DNA of 64,000 nt from Hyaloscypha bicolor E (lineage: Eukaryota > Ascomycota > Leotiomycetes > Helotiales > Hyaloscyphaceae), in the NCBI RefSeq assembly GCF_002865645.1, contig NW_020194685.1, forward strand, positions 2,319,363 through 2,383,362, given 5' to 3'. Position 1 is the stretch's first letter; each line of letters starts with the position of its first letter. This document shows, one piece after another, positions 35,484-45,056 of the stretch. Position numbers and translations under genes: made by a program. The notes under the pieces were generated by a model, which made no database searches, was not told the origin of the DNA, and was given only the letters and a program-made list of their open reading frames with translations.

Positions 35484-35859
35484 TTTTGTGTTGCTGACGT
35501 GGAGAAACTTGGAGGTTGCTGGTGGTTTTGGGTTTGAAGTTGGATGAAAGTTAAGTTTGAATTGAGGGATTTGAGTGGGGATTTGAGTGGATATTTGTAG
35601 AGCTGAAGTAGTTCATATTGCAATGCAATGAAATGCACGGACACGTGCTGGCTTCCGCGCTCCCCCTTTCCGGGTCGGTAGCGAGAAGAGGCCCATGGGC
35701 CATGGTTCTACTCTCTCCTTTGACTTAGTAGAAAGCTTTGAATTAACCATCGGCCCATGGCTCCTCTCTCGGGCCGTGGCCGTGGCGATTCCCACATACC
35801 ACATAAAACAATCTCCTTATTGCAATTCTTCTTTTCTAGAAACTCAAAAACAGGCATAA
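35484..35859. other. Spacer upstream of the 129-aa gene
   Basis: Contains the promoter of the 129-aa gene. Two copies of GGCCCATGG-like sequence flank 35,691-35,760 (AGGCCCATGGGCCATGG and CGGCCCATGGCTCC); their role is unknown. The right end runs into the decayed regulator-like gene. Confidence 0.35.
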
Positions 35860-36930
35860 ATGTATCAGCCACCAAAGGGCCTTTCCACACAATGTCCTGC
35901 ACCGTTGGCCCACAAGAAATTGCCCTCTTTATGCCACCTGCTAGCTGCACTTTGGAAAATGAACCTCTAGTTGTGTTGGCGATCGGTAAGCTAAGTCTTG
36001 AGCCGAAAAAGACGACAAAATGGACCAAAATTTGGGCATAAGTGATCTTGCATTGCCGAAAACAGTGACGAATCTCCGGTGCTGCCGCTATGTACCTGAT
36101 GATCTGTTAGAGCTCGTAGCGCTGTGAAGATGGTGGTCACACTCACTCCATCTATTGCATTATCGTTATTCAGATATGGGTGTGTGTATCTAATAGCAAG
36201 GATAGTACCGGCGAGGAGGAGAAAGGTGGCTTCGAGTGTTTCCCTCGAACAGGCTCTGAGGGAGTCAGGCTTATGCCTCCAGTCAAGAAATAAAAGAATT
36301 GTATGGCCGGCAATAGCGCCAATTCGTTGCAGCTCTGGAACACTGAGATGGTAGTTTTCCTCTGAAATTGGCTGAGTGTAGGCGAGAGATTCAGCATATA
36401 GCATGCGCTGAAAACTGACGCCAATCTGGGCTCCAACATAAGGTTCTACAAGATCCAGAAAATTGGGAGATGATAAGAGCCTGACCTTGCTCGTGTTAGA
36501 GAGATGTAGATTGTTGAGCCATTCGACAAGCTCAAGTACAATGCTTGATAAGTCCCATGTGACCAGCGAGCTGAAGCTGAGTGTGATGGATCTCAATGCC
36601 AACTTGCCCGTCTCTTATATAGATAGGTGGTCAGCCCGATGCTATACTTTAAGCAGCCAGCTCAGAGTCTTACAGTATTCGAAGAGGTTCAATTCTTCCA
36701 ATCGAGTTCTGACACATCCACAAAATGAGAATGTCCGCTTCTCATGTGCGTGCAGAGCGGCCTCGACTAACTTACCACAACGCAAATGTCATCTTGGGAG
36801 TACTTTGAGTAGTCAATATCACTCAATGCAGTGACAGCCGATGACTTACTGGGATTCGTAACATGGAGCATCTCAAGCAAGCTCTCATCTCACGCACTGT
36901 CTTTAGTTTCAGTCGATGGTTGGGGTCAAG
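35860..36930 (-). pseudogene. Decayed regulator-like gene (C-terminal region of a fungal-specific family)
   Basis: The longest open piece is 36,602-35,991 (203 aa), containing TSKVRLLSSPNFLDLVEPYV, LAYTQPISEENYHLSVPELQ and SRETLEATFLLLAGTILAI. Upstream on the same strand are pieces reading ESLLEMLHVTNP (about 36,880) and CVRTRLEELNLFEY (about 36,675-36,720). The intron-like gap at 36,612-36,673 (GTAAGA...AG) joins them out of frame by one base. At about 36,035 one extra C moves the continuation HFVVFFGSRLSLPIA into another frame. I recall this C-terminal pattern from a family of uncharacterised, often zinc-finger, proteins in Leotiomycetes, but cannot name a domain. No DNA-binding part is visible upstream. 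Frame damage at two points argues for a pseudogene; an unusual gene model is the alternative. Confidence 0.55.
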
Positions 36931-37871
36931 CTTCCCTTATCTTCCCCGAGTCGACGGTGGCTTATGAACCCGCCATATATGCTGGGCACTTGCTGGCAGG
37001 GCTGAGGCGGCTGAGGAAGACATTTTACTTGCAAGTCTGGTGTGAAATTGATCTTGAGGTGGTTGGGATGAAAAGAAGCAGCCATCTTCCATCTGATGCA
37101 GAACATCGCAGAAGTCTTATAGACCACGGCATCAACTGACCCCCAGACCGAAGGTTGACGTTGCTTGCTTGATATTTGCGGCTGAGACAAATGTGGCTGC
37201 TGCGATCGGAGCGCCACCAACACACTCACCGAGCTGCCCGTTTTGGGAAGGGAGGTTGCCCCCACGTGACAGCACAAGAAAGCAGAAAGACAAGCCTGAA
37301 ATCATAACACAGACAAGGGCAAGAAATTTGCAAGAGAGTACTATCAAGTATCAAATACGCACATAAGCAAATGGTGGATAGAGTGAGATGAACTGCGATG
37401 CGGCGACCGCAACAAAACTATGAAGAAAGACAATGCCGTGCAGCTACTTAACTGAAGTCGTCACATATGAGGCAGCTTGCCTAGAGCCCTCCTCTTTTCA
37501 CACCTTCGAAGTCGTGAAGTTGAAGCTGGCTCGAGAAGGCAGAGCGAAAACAGCTGAAGATCGTCGGAATTATGTACCCTCCAACGCCACCTGATTTCGG
37601 ATCAACTTTCCGCCAGCCGAGGATCTGACGTCTTCTAATTTTTCAACCACTCGATCGTCATCGATACTCAAAGCCCATCAGATGTCATCCTGCACGTACC
37701 CCGATAATGACGGTACCTAGGGTCCCTACCCCCAAGTTGGGGTGCCTTTCGGCCTTTATGGTGTGAAGTATGGATGCTCGTGATTGATCCGGAGCATCCT
37801 CTCAGCAATCGGACCAAGTGGTCCGTCCTTTGCATCTTGCTTTCTCTTTTATTCACCTTCAAGGCTTCATA
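36931..37871. other. Intergenic region upstream of the RhlG-like SDR gene
   Basis: About 940 bp. Frames on the minus strand at 36,909-37,347 have no recognisable domain and may be part of the decayed neighbour. A cluster of palindromes at 37,712-37,742 lies 130-160 bp before the upstream possible start codon. Confidence 0.4.
37712..37742. promoter_or_regulatory. Cluster of three short palindromes upstream of the SDR gene
   Basis: GGTACC (37,712-37,717), TAGGGTCCCTA (37,718-37,728) and CCCCAAGTTGGGG (37,730-37,742) lie side by side. The last two are perfect inverted repeats around one central base. Such symmetrical sites are typical targets of dimeric regulators, but I know no factor for these sequences. 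Confidence 0.4.
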
Positions 37872-38060
37872 ATGCTTCGAACAGTCAGGGGAACTTCAAT
37901 TTGGAAAGTTGCGACGTCACGAAGTGGCTTGCCTGTCATATCCTCTTGCTCATCCCCAAAGAGATACCCAGCTGCATATATGAGCAGCTTCCCCTTTACA
38001 AACCCTTCCATCAGCCGCTTCCAACAATTTCAGGAGCAGTTCTCTACAACATCCGCAAGC

Positions 38061-39001
38061 ATGTCTCAAACAAACAACAACTTCCTCCTCAGCGAGGTAT
38101 TCAATGTCAAGGGCAAGGTAAGATTACTTTTTCTCGATCCCACCTTTAAGCGGTAAGATCAACATGCTAACCATTGCAGGTTGCTCTTATCACCGGTGGA
38201 GGAAGTGGCATTGGCCTAATGGCTACGCAAGCACTTGCCGTCAACGGTACCAAGGTCTACATCGTTGGACGCACAGAGGAGAAGCTTCAGAACGTTGTCA
38301 AGACCCATGGGCAAGGAATCGCTGGCGAAATTATCCCCATCACGGCAGACATCACATCGAAGAGCGAGATTGCCAAGCTGGTCAAGGAGATTGAGTCGCG
38401 GGAGAAATGCCTTTGCATCCTAATAAACAACGCAGGAATTGCAGGGAACACACAACAAACGGAGGCGAAGACAGCTGCGGAGATGAAGAAGAACTTGTTT
38501 GATGACGAATCCTCTACAATGGATGACTGGGTCAATACATACCGGACCAATGTTCCTCAACTCTTTTTCATGACTATGGCTTTCTTGCCCATGCTTCAAA
38601 AGGCATCTGAGCACCAATACGGCTACTCTGGCACCGTCATCAACATCTCGTCCATCTCAGGCATCATCCAATCATCCCAACACCATTTTGGATACAACGC
38701 TAGCAAAGCTGCTGCCATACACCTTACAAAGATGCTTGCCTCTGAGATCGCGAACAATAATATCAAGATTAGAGTCAACAGCATCGCACCAGGAGTGTTC
38801 CCATCGGAGATGACTGCAGGAGAGAGCGGATCAGATCAGAAGAGCCATATTGAGAAGGAGAAGTACGAGAAAGTTCCGGCGCATAGACCTGGCAAGGACC
38901 AAGATATGGCGGGGGCTGTGCTGTTCGTGGCTACGAATCAATACTTGAACGGTCAGACTGTGGCTGTTGATGGAGGATACATTTTGCATGCAGGTGCTTA
39001 G
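38061..39001 (+). CDS. Short-chain dehydrogenase/reductase, RhlG-like
   Basis: Two exons, 38061-38117 and 38180-39001, give 292 aa. The intron (38118-38179, 62 nt) has GTAAGA and GCAG ends with a CTAAC branch site. Motifs: VALITGGGSGIG immediately after the intron, VGRTEEKL (NADP-type Arg), INNAG, a catalytic Ser in INISSISG, and YNASK. The C-terminal YLNGQTVAVDGGYIL is standard. It resembles fungal proteins annotated as RhlG-type 3-oxoacyl-ACP reductases; the true substrate is unknown. The start at 38061 (MSQTNNNFLLSEVFNVKGK) fits the family. An in-frame ATG at 37,872 would add 63 residues rich in Ser, Arg and Lys (MLRTVRGTSIWKV...), resembling a mitochondrial presequence. Confidence 0.9.
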
Positions 39002-40106
39002 ATTAAGGAGGCACAAATTCTGGATATCAGGAAATGGCGTTCTTGTTTACCACTGCCCTTGGAGAGCATGCATAGGATACCTCCAATGGAGTCTCTTCTA
39101 ATTCTTAGACCCTTTTGCAATCTCCTTGCGTCATCCGGTTGCAGCTAGCCTTGCTTCATCATTCGAAGCTCACAGTGATTGTTGCCTCGATTTCGCCTGC
39201 TGCATCTATAATTTTCTTGGGACGCCTACGGGAAGGAGGCTTTCAATCTGGTTAAAATTTCCATTTTTCCCTTTCTTCTTCTTCAAAATCTATATCCAGG
39301 CGCAGCAATACCCGCCGATGCCGAAGTGCTTCAAGCCGTTGCTTACTAACCGCGTTTCTACACTCTGGTGGGTTACGCTTCCAGGTGTGAAAATTGGGAA
39401 GAGGTTCCTAACATAGATCCTTCGATTCCGGCACCTTCTCACCTACCTTTCTCGCTTTCAACTTCAACCAATGCTCGTAAAGCAGCTCCTTCGCCTACTC
39501 CTGGTCTTCGAAATAAGCAAACATCAACTCCTCAGTATTCACTTGATTGTGTGCCATATGCTCAATACATGTGCTGAGAAATATCTCATGTCGTTCATGG
39601 AGATCTTTCTCCTTTATGAGTTTAACAAGCACCTCACCAATTTCTTCCAGCTCCGAAGAGCAGAAGTCTCCGGCGAAAGGACCAGAACAATTGCGTACAA
39701 AGCAAGAAACAGAGAAATCCGAATATGACTGTCACAAGAACTGAACCGTTGAATATTGTAGTTTTGCACCCACCCATCATGTCGGTCTGATTGTTCGCCG
39801 TGTCCATGTCAAAGAGGGTTAGATGTCAGTTACCGCACTTGGGCATTGTGATATTGAGAAATTAAGATGGCTTGAGGGAGATCTGGAATATGATGGTTTG
39901 TGGTTGGATTGTAAGACAGGAATAGAAAAGCAGATTTAGCTTATTCAGTGTTGTCAAGCCTACAGTTAAGAAGTCTGAAGTATTATTGGGATTGTGGAAC
40001 CTAGTTTCCACTCTGCCGTTCGCACAATCGTACCCAGTGACAGAGCTACACCAAAACGAACCAACATTGTCATGACGCTTCTGAGATAGATCCTTTGAGT
40101 CAGTTA
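39002..40106. other. Intergenic region, possible gene remnant on minus strand
   Basis: 1.1 kb between two convergent genes. On the minus strand about 39,490-39,680 reads as protein-like (SSELEEIGEVLVKLIKEKD, then ERHEIFLSTCIEH) with one TAG. About 39,680-39,745 in another frame reads as a hydrophobic segment (TVIFGFLCFLLCTQLFW). This may be debris of a membrane protein gene. No intact model could be built. Confidence 0.3.
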
Positions 40107-40892
40107 CTAGTCTGTCTGGGTTGTCATAGTTTCTTCAGCACTCGAGATCTGAGCAACATGACTTTTCAGAAACTCGACAGCATCGTCTATTCCCATTGGC
40201 GAATTGAACCAGTGTCCACCGTCAGGATACTCCTCCCACGTAACTTGCGCTCCAAATCTCTTCAAAGTGTCTCGTAGAATTCGACCCCATTCTACCAAAA
40301 CAAGTGGATCATTGACGCAATGTTGAAGTAATACAGGTGTGTCTCCCAGGGCCTCATCAGTATCCGGTGCGTCCTCGAGACTGAGCACCCCACGAGTATG
40401 CGCGAGTGATCTTCCTGGGAAAGGCATCCTGCATGAGAATCCAAGAAAAGCACCAAGTTTCTGCGGGACATTCAGATTCAGCAACGTATGAACACCAGTC
40501 GCAGCTCCTTGACTGATTCCGCCCAGAATAATGCGATCCCACTTTCCATCCAACATTGCCGCCTCTTTCGCAAGAATGTGCCGAATACTGGCAACACTCT
40601 CCCTCAACCCCATCGCCTGGAGCTCTTCGTGATCAGATAAATCAGTCACATTCCAGATGTCGAACCACTGAGAAGTTTTCTGGCCCCCAAGGGTCGTAGT
40701 TTGCCGCATCTCTGCTTGAGGGAATACCCAGCGGAAGGAGGGGAAGCTCTCCAACAGGGAGCGGTTGTGGGAGTCCTGTGAGAAGTTCAGTGACGAAGCG
40801 AAATTTTGAGCGGTGTCTCCACGGCCGTGGAGAAAGACGAAAGTGTGTGTATGGGGTGCGGAAGGTGGAATGATGGTGGTAGAGAGCTCCAT
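40107..40892 (-). CDS. Serine hydrolase of the phospholipase/carboxylesterase (acyl-protein thioesterase-like) family
   Basis: Single exon, 261 aa. Alpha/beta-hydrolase with oxyanion-hole motif FLHGRGD at about 20-26. The nucleophile is Ser127 in GGISQGAATG, the acid Asp195 in HCVNDPLV, and the base His227 in PDGGHWF. This is the complete catalytic triad in the order and spacing of the acyl-protein thioesterase 1 family. The length is about 30 aa more than yeast Apt1, through an insertion around SLAHTRGVLSLEDAPDTDEA. No signal peptide, so cytosolic. Fungal genomes carry several paralogues of this group annotated as phospholipase/carboxylesterase; whether this one deacylates proteins is not known. 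It is convergent with the RhlG-like SDR. Confidence 0.88.
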   Translation of the reverse strand: MELSTTIIPPSAPHTHTFVFLHGRGDTAQNFASSLNFSQDSHNRSLLESFPSFRWVFPQAEMRQTTTLGGQKTSQWFDIWNVTDLSDHEELQAMGLRESVASIRHILAKEAAMLDGKWDRIILGGISQGAATGVHTLLNLNVPQKLGAFLGFSCRMPFPGRSLAHTRGVLSLEDAPDTDEALGDTPVLLQHCVNDPLVLVEWGRILRDTLKRFGAQVTWEEYPDGGHWFNSPMGIDDAVEFLKSHVAQISSAEETMTTQTD

Positions 40893-41071
40893 GTTGTGCA
40901 GAGGTATTTTGCCGGTGTAAATCTGTCCTTTGGTTGGACGTCAATTGATGTGTAAGATAGATCCATTTCAAGAGCTCAAGACCGATCTTATTAGGCTTCG
41001 GTAGGAAGTTGCTTTGTAGGCAGCCATCGAGTTCAGGGGACCAATAATTCTGCAGGGTTCAGAAGGGTTCA
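40893..41071. other. Promoter region of the hydrolase gene
   Basis: Short spacer between the hydrolase start codon and the MITE-like element. No defined motif. Confidence 0.3.
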
Positions 41072-41262
41072 CCAGCCAACCGCCCAAATCACTCAACCGC
41101 CCAAAAAATAGTTTTACTATAACCACACCACAACCACATTCCAAAATGAAGAAAATAAGTTAATATTCGTGATCTATGACCTCGCTTTAGTCATTCCACA
41201 GATTTTCTGAATTTTCTGAGCCCTTTGAAAATTTCCAAAATTTTGCTTGGGCGGTTGGCTGG
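41072..41262. mobile_element. MITE-like element with 16-bp perfect terminal inverted repeats
   Basis: CCAGCCAACCGCCCAA at 41,072-41,087 is the exact reverse complement of 41,247-41,262. The 191-bp unit contains no protein-like frame. A second internal copy of AACCGCCCAAA lies at about 41,095. No target-site duplication is visible, so the mobile-element call rests on the inverted repeats alone. Confidence 0.5.
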
Positions 41263-41568
41263 CTGCTGGGACCCCTTCTATTTCTCGCTTGTGGAAGCGA
41301 TTTCGCCAGAGATTTTAGGGGCAATTTCAAGGGGGCTCGCCGTGCATAAAAAGACCGTACTATACTCTCAGCGTCCCAAGCTAAGTTGGATATGTCCAAT
41401 AATTCCCCTCATGGTGGCTCCTTGAGTCATCGTATATTCAAAATCTGCTCACTTAGATAACTTATCATCACACAACCCCCTGTTCCTCTCTATCCGTCCA
41501 TAATCCAGACTCCAATTCATGCGCTAATCCCTCAAACCTCCACAACAATTTTCTCATCATATCATCCG
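41263..41568. other. Spacer between MITE-like element and MARVEL-like pseudogene
   Basis: About 300 bp with no gene or clear structure. Confidence 0.3.
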
Positions 41569-42137
41569 TCAGCTCCACTCTCTTTCAAAGTTCGAGATCT
41601 CAATCCCATGGAGCGTGGCAGAAGCTGCCCATAGCACGTAGCTGAGAGTAGCAAACACGGCGTCTGCTTGAGATGCTATGCACGTGGTCCCCATACAGGC
41701 CGGATTCTTGGACAAGAATACTGCGAGGGCGATGAATCCTCCCGGATAAAACAGTGAGAGTGTACCTTCGGTGCTGAAGATCAGGCGTGGAAGATGTGGA
41801 TGAGTTTTCAATAGGTTGTAAGTAGGCCTGGATGCTTCTAAGATTCGAAACTGATATTTATGAACGAGATACTTGCCGTTTGGAGCGAATTTGTGGACAA
41901 GTTCAATATATAGAGTCATGATCGTCGAAAATCATGGGGCGGATATCAGGAAGTTGACTTCAGTCGAGGAAGGAACAGAGGATTTGATAGTTTGGGAGGT
42001 AACGAATTCTTCATCTCATTTCCCTTGTCGAACAACCGGTTACGGAAGGGAAATCTACCATAGATTGAGAGGCCTAGAACCACCATGGGTGAAGCTAATT
42101 GTGCAAATCGGAGAGGGAGTTGGAGTCTTGAAGCCAT
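41569..42137 (-). pseudogene. Decayed MARVEL-like four-span membrane protein
   Basis: The start MASRLQLPLRFAQLASPMVV (42,137) is typical of a fungal MARVEL-type family. An intron with a GTAGAT donor follows LSIYG. The next exon reads STEVNFLISAP and then a TGA (41,934-41,932) where the family has Trp-containing sequence. The frame then continues with LYIELVHKFAPN, later GGFIALAVFLSKNP and DAVFATLSYVLWAASATL, and stops at 41,569. The hydrophobic segments correspond to spans 1, 2, 3 and 4, but the internal stop falls in span 2. TGG to TGA is a G-to-A change. A second intron is probably present near 41,800. I call it a pseudogene; a mis-predicted intron covering the stop is a possible alternative. 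Confidence 0.6.
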
Positions 42138-43235
42138 TTTGAGGATAGTAGTGTCTGTGGGAGAAGGTATAGGTTGATAGAGAGAAGCGGAGGAACTTCA
42201 AGGGATACGAGAGAATCAAATTGTGCCACCCTGCTCAGGAAAAATTAGGCATTTAAATATCCTTCTGTGCCGTGGCGAAAGACTAATGGCATATGTGGGG
42301 AAACCAGTGTATCCCGAACCTTGAAATCCGAACCCTTGCAATCATTAACAAGGTCTAGGAACGGCCGGGACTGGAAAGCTGGAGCTCCATGTTGAAATTC
42401 TCATTGGTTCATATAGATAAAGTACTGGCAATTCTTGGAGCAATGGCTACAATCTGTGGGGTTTCTTAGCTGACACAGTATTGAGCTGCTCTTTGTTACG
42501 TAGCGTTGCGTAGCACTTGCTTCGTAAACTCGCAAGATCGTAAAATCGTAATCATGCACCCAATAAGAGTAGGCGAGATTCAGGTCGAGCGAGAGCTTCA
42601 TTCATTGATAACCAGTGAGGGCATTACTGAGATGAGGATGCTCACTTCCAGAGAATTAATTATTGGTTCACGACGTCTGAGCACTGGTGGTTCAGGGGCT
42701 GCCAACGATTAGCATTACAGAGACCCCCTGAAAATATTTCGAATCTAACAAAGGGGGATTTCACCTCACCAAAGTTTTGGGGATCTAAAGCAACCCTGCC
42801 TCATCTTGACTTTAGTAGCTAGATATCGAAGCGGTGAAGCACGAAGAGCTTGATGCTGGAAGTGGCGTTGGCAGATTTTCAGCTGTCGGCCGCCTTACCT
42901 CAGAGCTACTGCGCGGTATTAAACAGCACCTCGGTTTCATTGGCCATCGTGAGGTCTTTGGAAAAGACAGGGGCTTTATTTACCTTGCTAAGGCTTGTTG
43001 ACCCATGGCAAAGGCTTAGATGTAAATAGTACTATTTGCTTAACGGCAGCCACAGTATCTACTCTGGACCCACTGTTACATTTAATTAGGGGATGGGGGA
43101 GAGTAAAATCTTGCTGGCGGAGTTTTCGGAACATTGAATTCATTCTGTCACACCTCTTTTTAGCCGTTTTGAACCCCTGCTTTCGCCACTGGCGGAGCTG
43201 CTGACCCCCACAATCTCTTCAGCCCTACTCTGCGG
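42138..43235. other. Intergenic region left of the AT-rich MITE-like element
   Basis: 1.1 kb with only short open frames and no recognisable domain. Likely promoter of the decayed MARVEL-like gene and unassigned sequence. Confidence 0.35.
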
Positions 43236-43924
43236 TGAAAACCCAGCGTGAATCCGCTAATTTAGTGCTGTTCACATCCAATCCTCCGCGCATGCCCTTA
43301 CTTACTTTGATTTCTAAATAACCACCTATTTAAATATAAATCTAACTTTAAAAAGCAAAAGCGCATATTCTAACTGCGCTATATCTTATGTCTTATAAAT
43401 TATAAATACGTGGATATTAAGATATTAAGAAGTCGAGATATCTTTGATTTTTAGTGTCCTTACGCTCGCAACGCCCGCGACCACTCAAAAACGCCCAAAA
43501 ACGCTTAAAAATGCGGTTTTTCGACATTTAATCCACTACCTTTCAATTTAAACTTTGTCCCATTTAAAAGAAGGTACTTCTATATATAAAAATATTCTAT
43601 TAGGTGCGGATGCATTTCTATGGAGATAGTAGATTAAAGCTAGAAAACCGTATTTTGGACGATTTTCGGTGTGGTTTGCCTTTGCTAGAGGAACGCTTAA
43701 AAATCTCTACTGTTTACTAATTTGCTAATAACTTTTTAACTACATAATTAAAATATAAGATACTTAAGATTATATAAGATTTATATATCTTCTAGGCGTC
43801 TGTAAGATTTGGTATTAATTCATAAAGCAGTTAAAAAGTTATTAAGGTAATAAGTGGACTTGGCGAGGGTGTGCAGGATTGAGGGTGTGCGGGCGCTAAA
43901 TCAGCTTCTCACGCTGGGTTTTCA
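43236..43924. mobile_element. AT-rich non-autonomous DNA element with imperfect terminal inverted repeats
   Basis: The outer 16 bp TGAAAACCCAGCGTGA match in inverted orientation at both ends. After a short gap and 1-bp indel, GCTAATTTAGTGC (left) pairs with GCTGATTTAGCGC (right); the two differences are transitions. The interior is AT-rich with a perfect subterminal inverted repeat of 16 bp (43,726-43,741 and 43,829-43,844) and three near-copies of AAAAACGCNN at about 43,486-43,515. There is no transposase frame. About 690 bp with long TIRs fits a MITE. A TA dinucleotide lies a few bases outside each end but at unequal distance, so the exact ends are uncertain. Confidence 0.7.
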
Positions 43925-44407
43925 GCTGTAGAGCTTACTCTCGCACGTCAGCACACTCGTTCAGCCTCTTGATTAGAAGTTTATTACTCGGAATTTAACA
44001 ATCTTAATGCCTGACAACAAACCGAAGATGCTTCTGGGTGGCTGAGGACTCTGCGGCCAACTGCACGGTCATTATTTTGGGATTAGGATGCTGACAAACT
44101 GATCCCCAGAGCATATCATTTGTTTAGTAATACACGGCATGCCCGTGTTCTTGCCTTGTTATAAATGAATAGGCTGAAATCGAGTATGTACATTCAATCT
44201 GACTGTGCTTGCACTCTCCACTGCAGATGGGCAACTTCGACTGGGTACAAGGCTCAAGTGAGCTGCTTCAAGGCAAGCAATTTGAAATATATAAACCGAA
44301 TGATAATCCTCTTTCTATCCTCGTCCCAACAAAACAAAAAGATTCTTTCGTCACAAACTCAAATTTCAGTAAACCATTCTCTTTAAGAAAATTCATCTTC
44401 TATCAAA
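43925..44407. other. Promoter region of the lytic-transglycosylase-like gene
   Basis: About 480 bp. A plus-strand frame at 44,209-44,502 overlaps the gene out of phase and is rejected. No defined motif. Confidence 0.35.
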
Positions 44408-45056
44408 ATGGGTTTCACGTGGTACTCAGGCCCCGCTTCATCATTCCCTCCCATGAGCACATGGAAGGACTTCGAAACAATCTTCAACCTAAACAAAGCT
44501 GAGATGCTTCAAACGGGTGACAGCGGAGAGGACGTTGGCCGGATCTGGAATGCAGTCCTGGAGGCTGCGAAGCTCGGTGTCGAGGAGCGGGTAATTTTCT
44601 GTATCATCATGCAAGAGAGTACCGGAAATGTTGGTGTTGGTACTCCCAATGATATGGACAACAACCCCACCGGAGGCTTGATGCAAGCCGAGGAGAGTCC
44701 TGCATTCCCTGGGCAGCACAACTTGAGCCAGGTATGTCCTCCTCCCGAGTAATAAAGAGTGATTTGGAAAGAGTTGCTAATGTGCTCTTAGGAGCAAATA
44801 TCATCCATGGTCATTGCTGGCACCAAGCACTTCAAGGGAAATTTGCAGCAGACTGGCAACCAGGACAATGAGAAGTCCATCTACGAAGCTCTTCGTTATT
44901 ACAATTCTGGCTCGATAAATGTCAACGTGAGCGATCCATATCCGAAGTATCAAACTTGTTTCCTAACTTTTCGAACAGAATCTTTCTGATGGGAAGGGAG
45001 CCACTGATAGCTATGTCTCTGACATTGCGAATCGTCTCCAGGGAAGGACAAACTAG
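44408..45056 (+). CDS. Small protein with lysozyme/lytic-transglycosylase-like motifs
   Basis: Three exons, 44408-44731, 44792-44926 and 44979-45056, give 178 aa. Introns of 60 and 52 nt have GTATGT and GTGAGC donors. Residues 60-93 carry the two hallmark motifs of Slt-type lytic transglycosylases: ES at 70-71 in CIIMQESTGN, and GLMQ at 90-93. The Ser/Gly-rich spacing and the C-terminal helix (SYVSDIANRLQG) agree with the lysozyme-like fold. Similar small proteins exist across ascomycetes; the known bacterial fold cleaves peptidoglycan, so an antibacterial or cell-wall role is plausible but not shown. There is no N-terminal signal peptide in this model, so it would be cytosolic or leaderless, unless an upstream exon is missed. 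Confidence 0.8.

Noticed and set aside
44209..44502. 97-aa frame upstream of and overlapping the transglycosylase-like gene
   Set aside because: Out of phase with the gene and lacks family motifs; considered as a possible signal-peptide exon but no hydrophobic core follows its Met.
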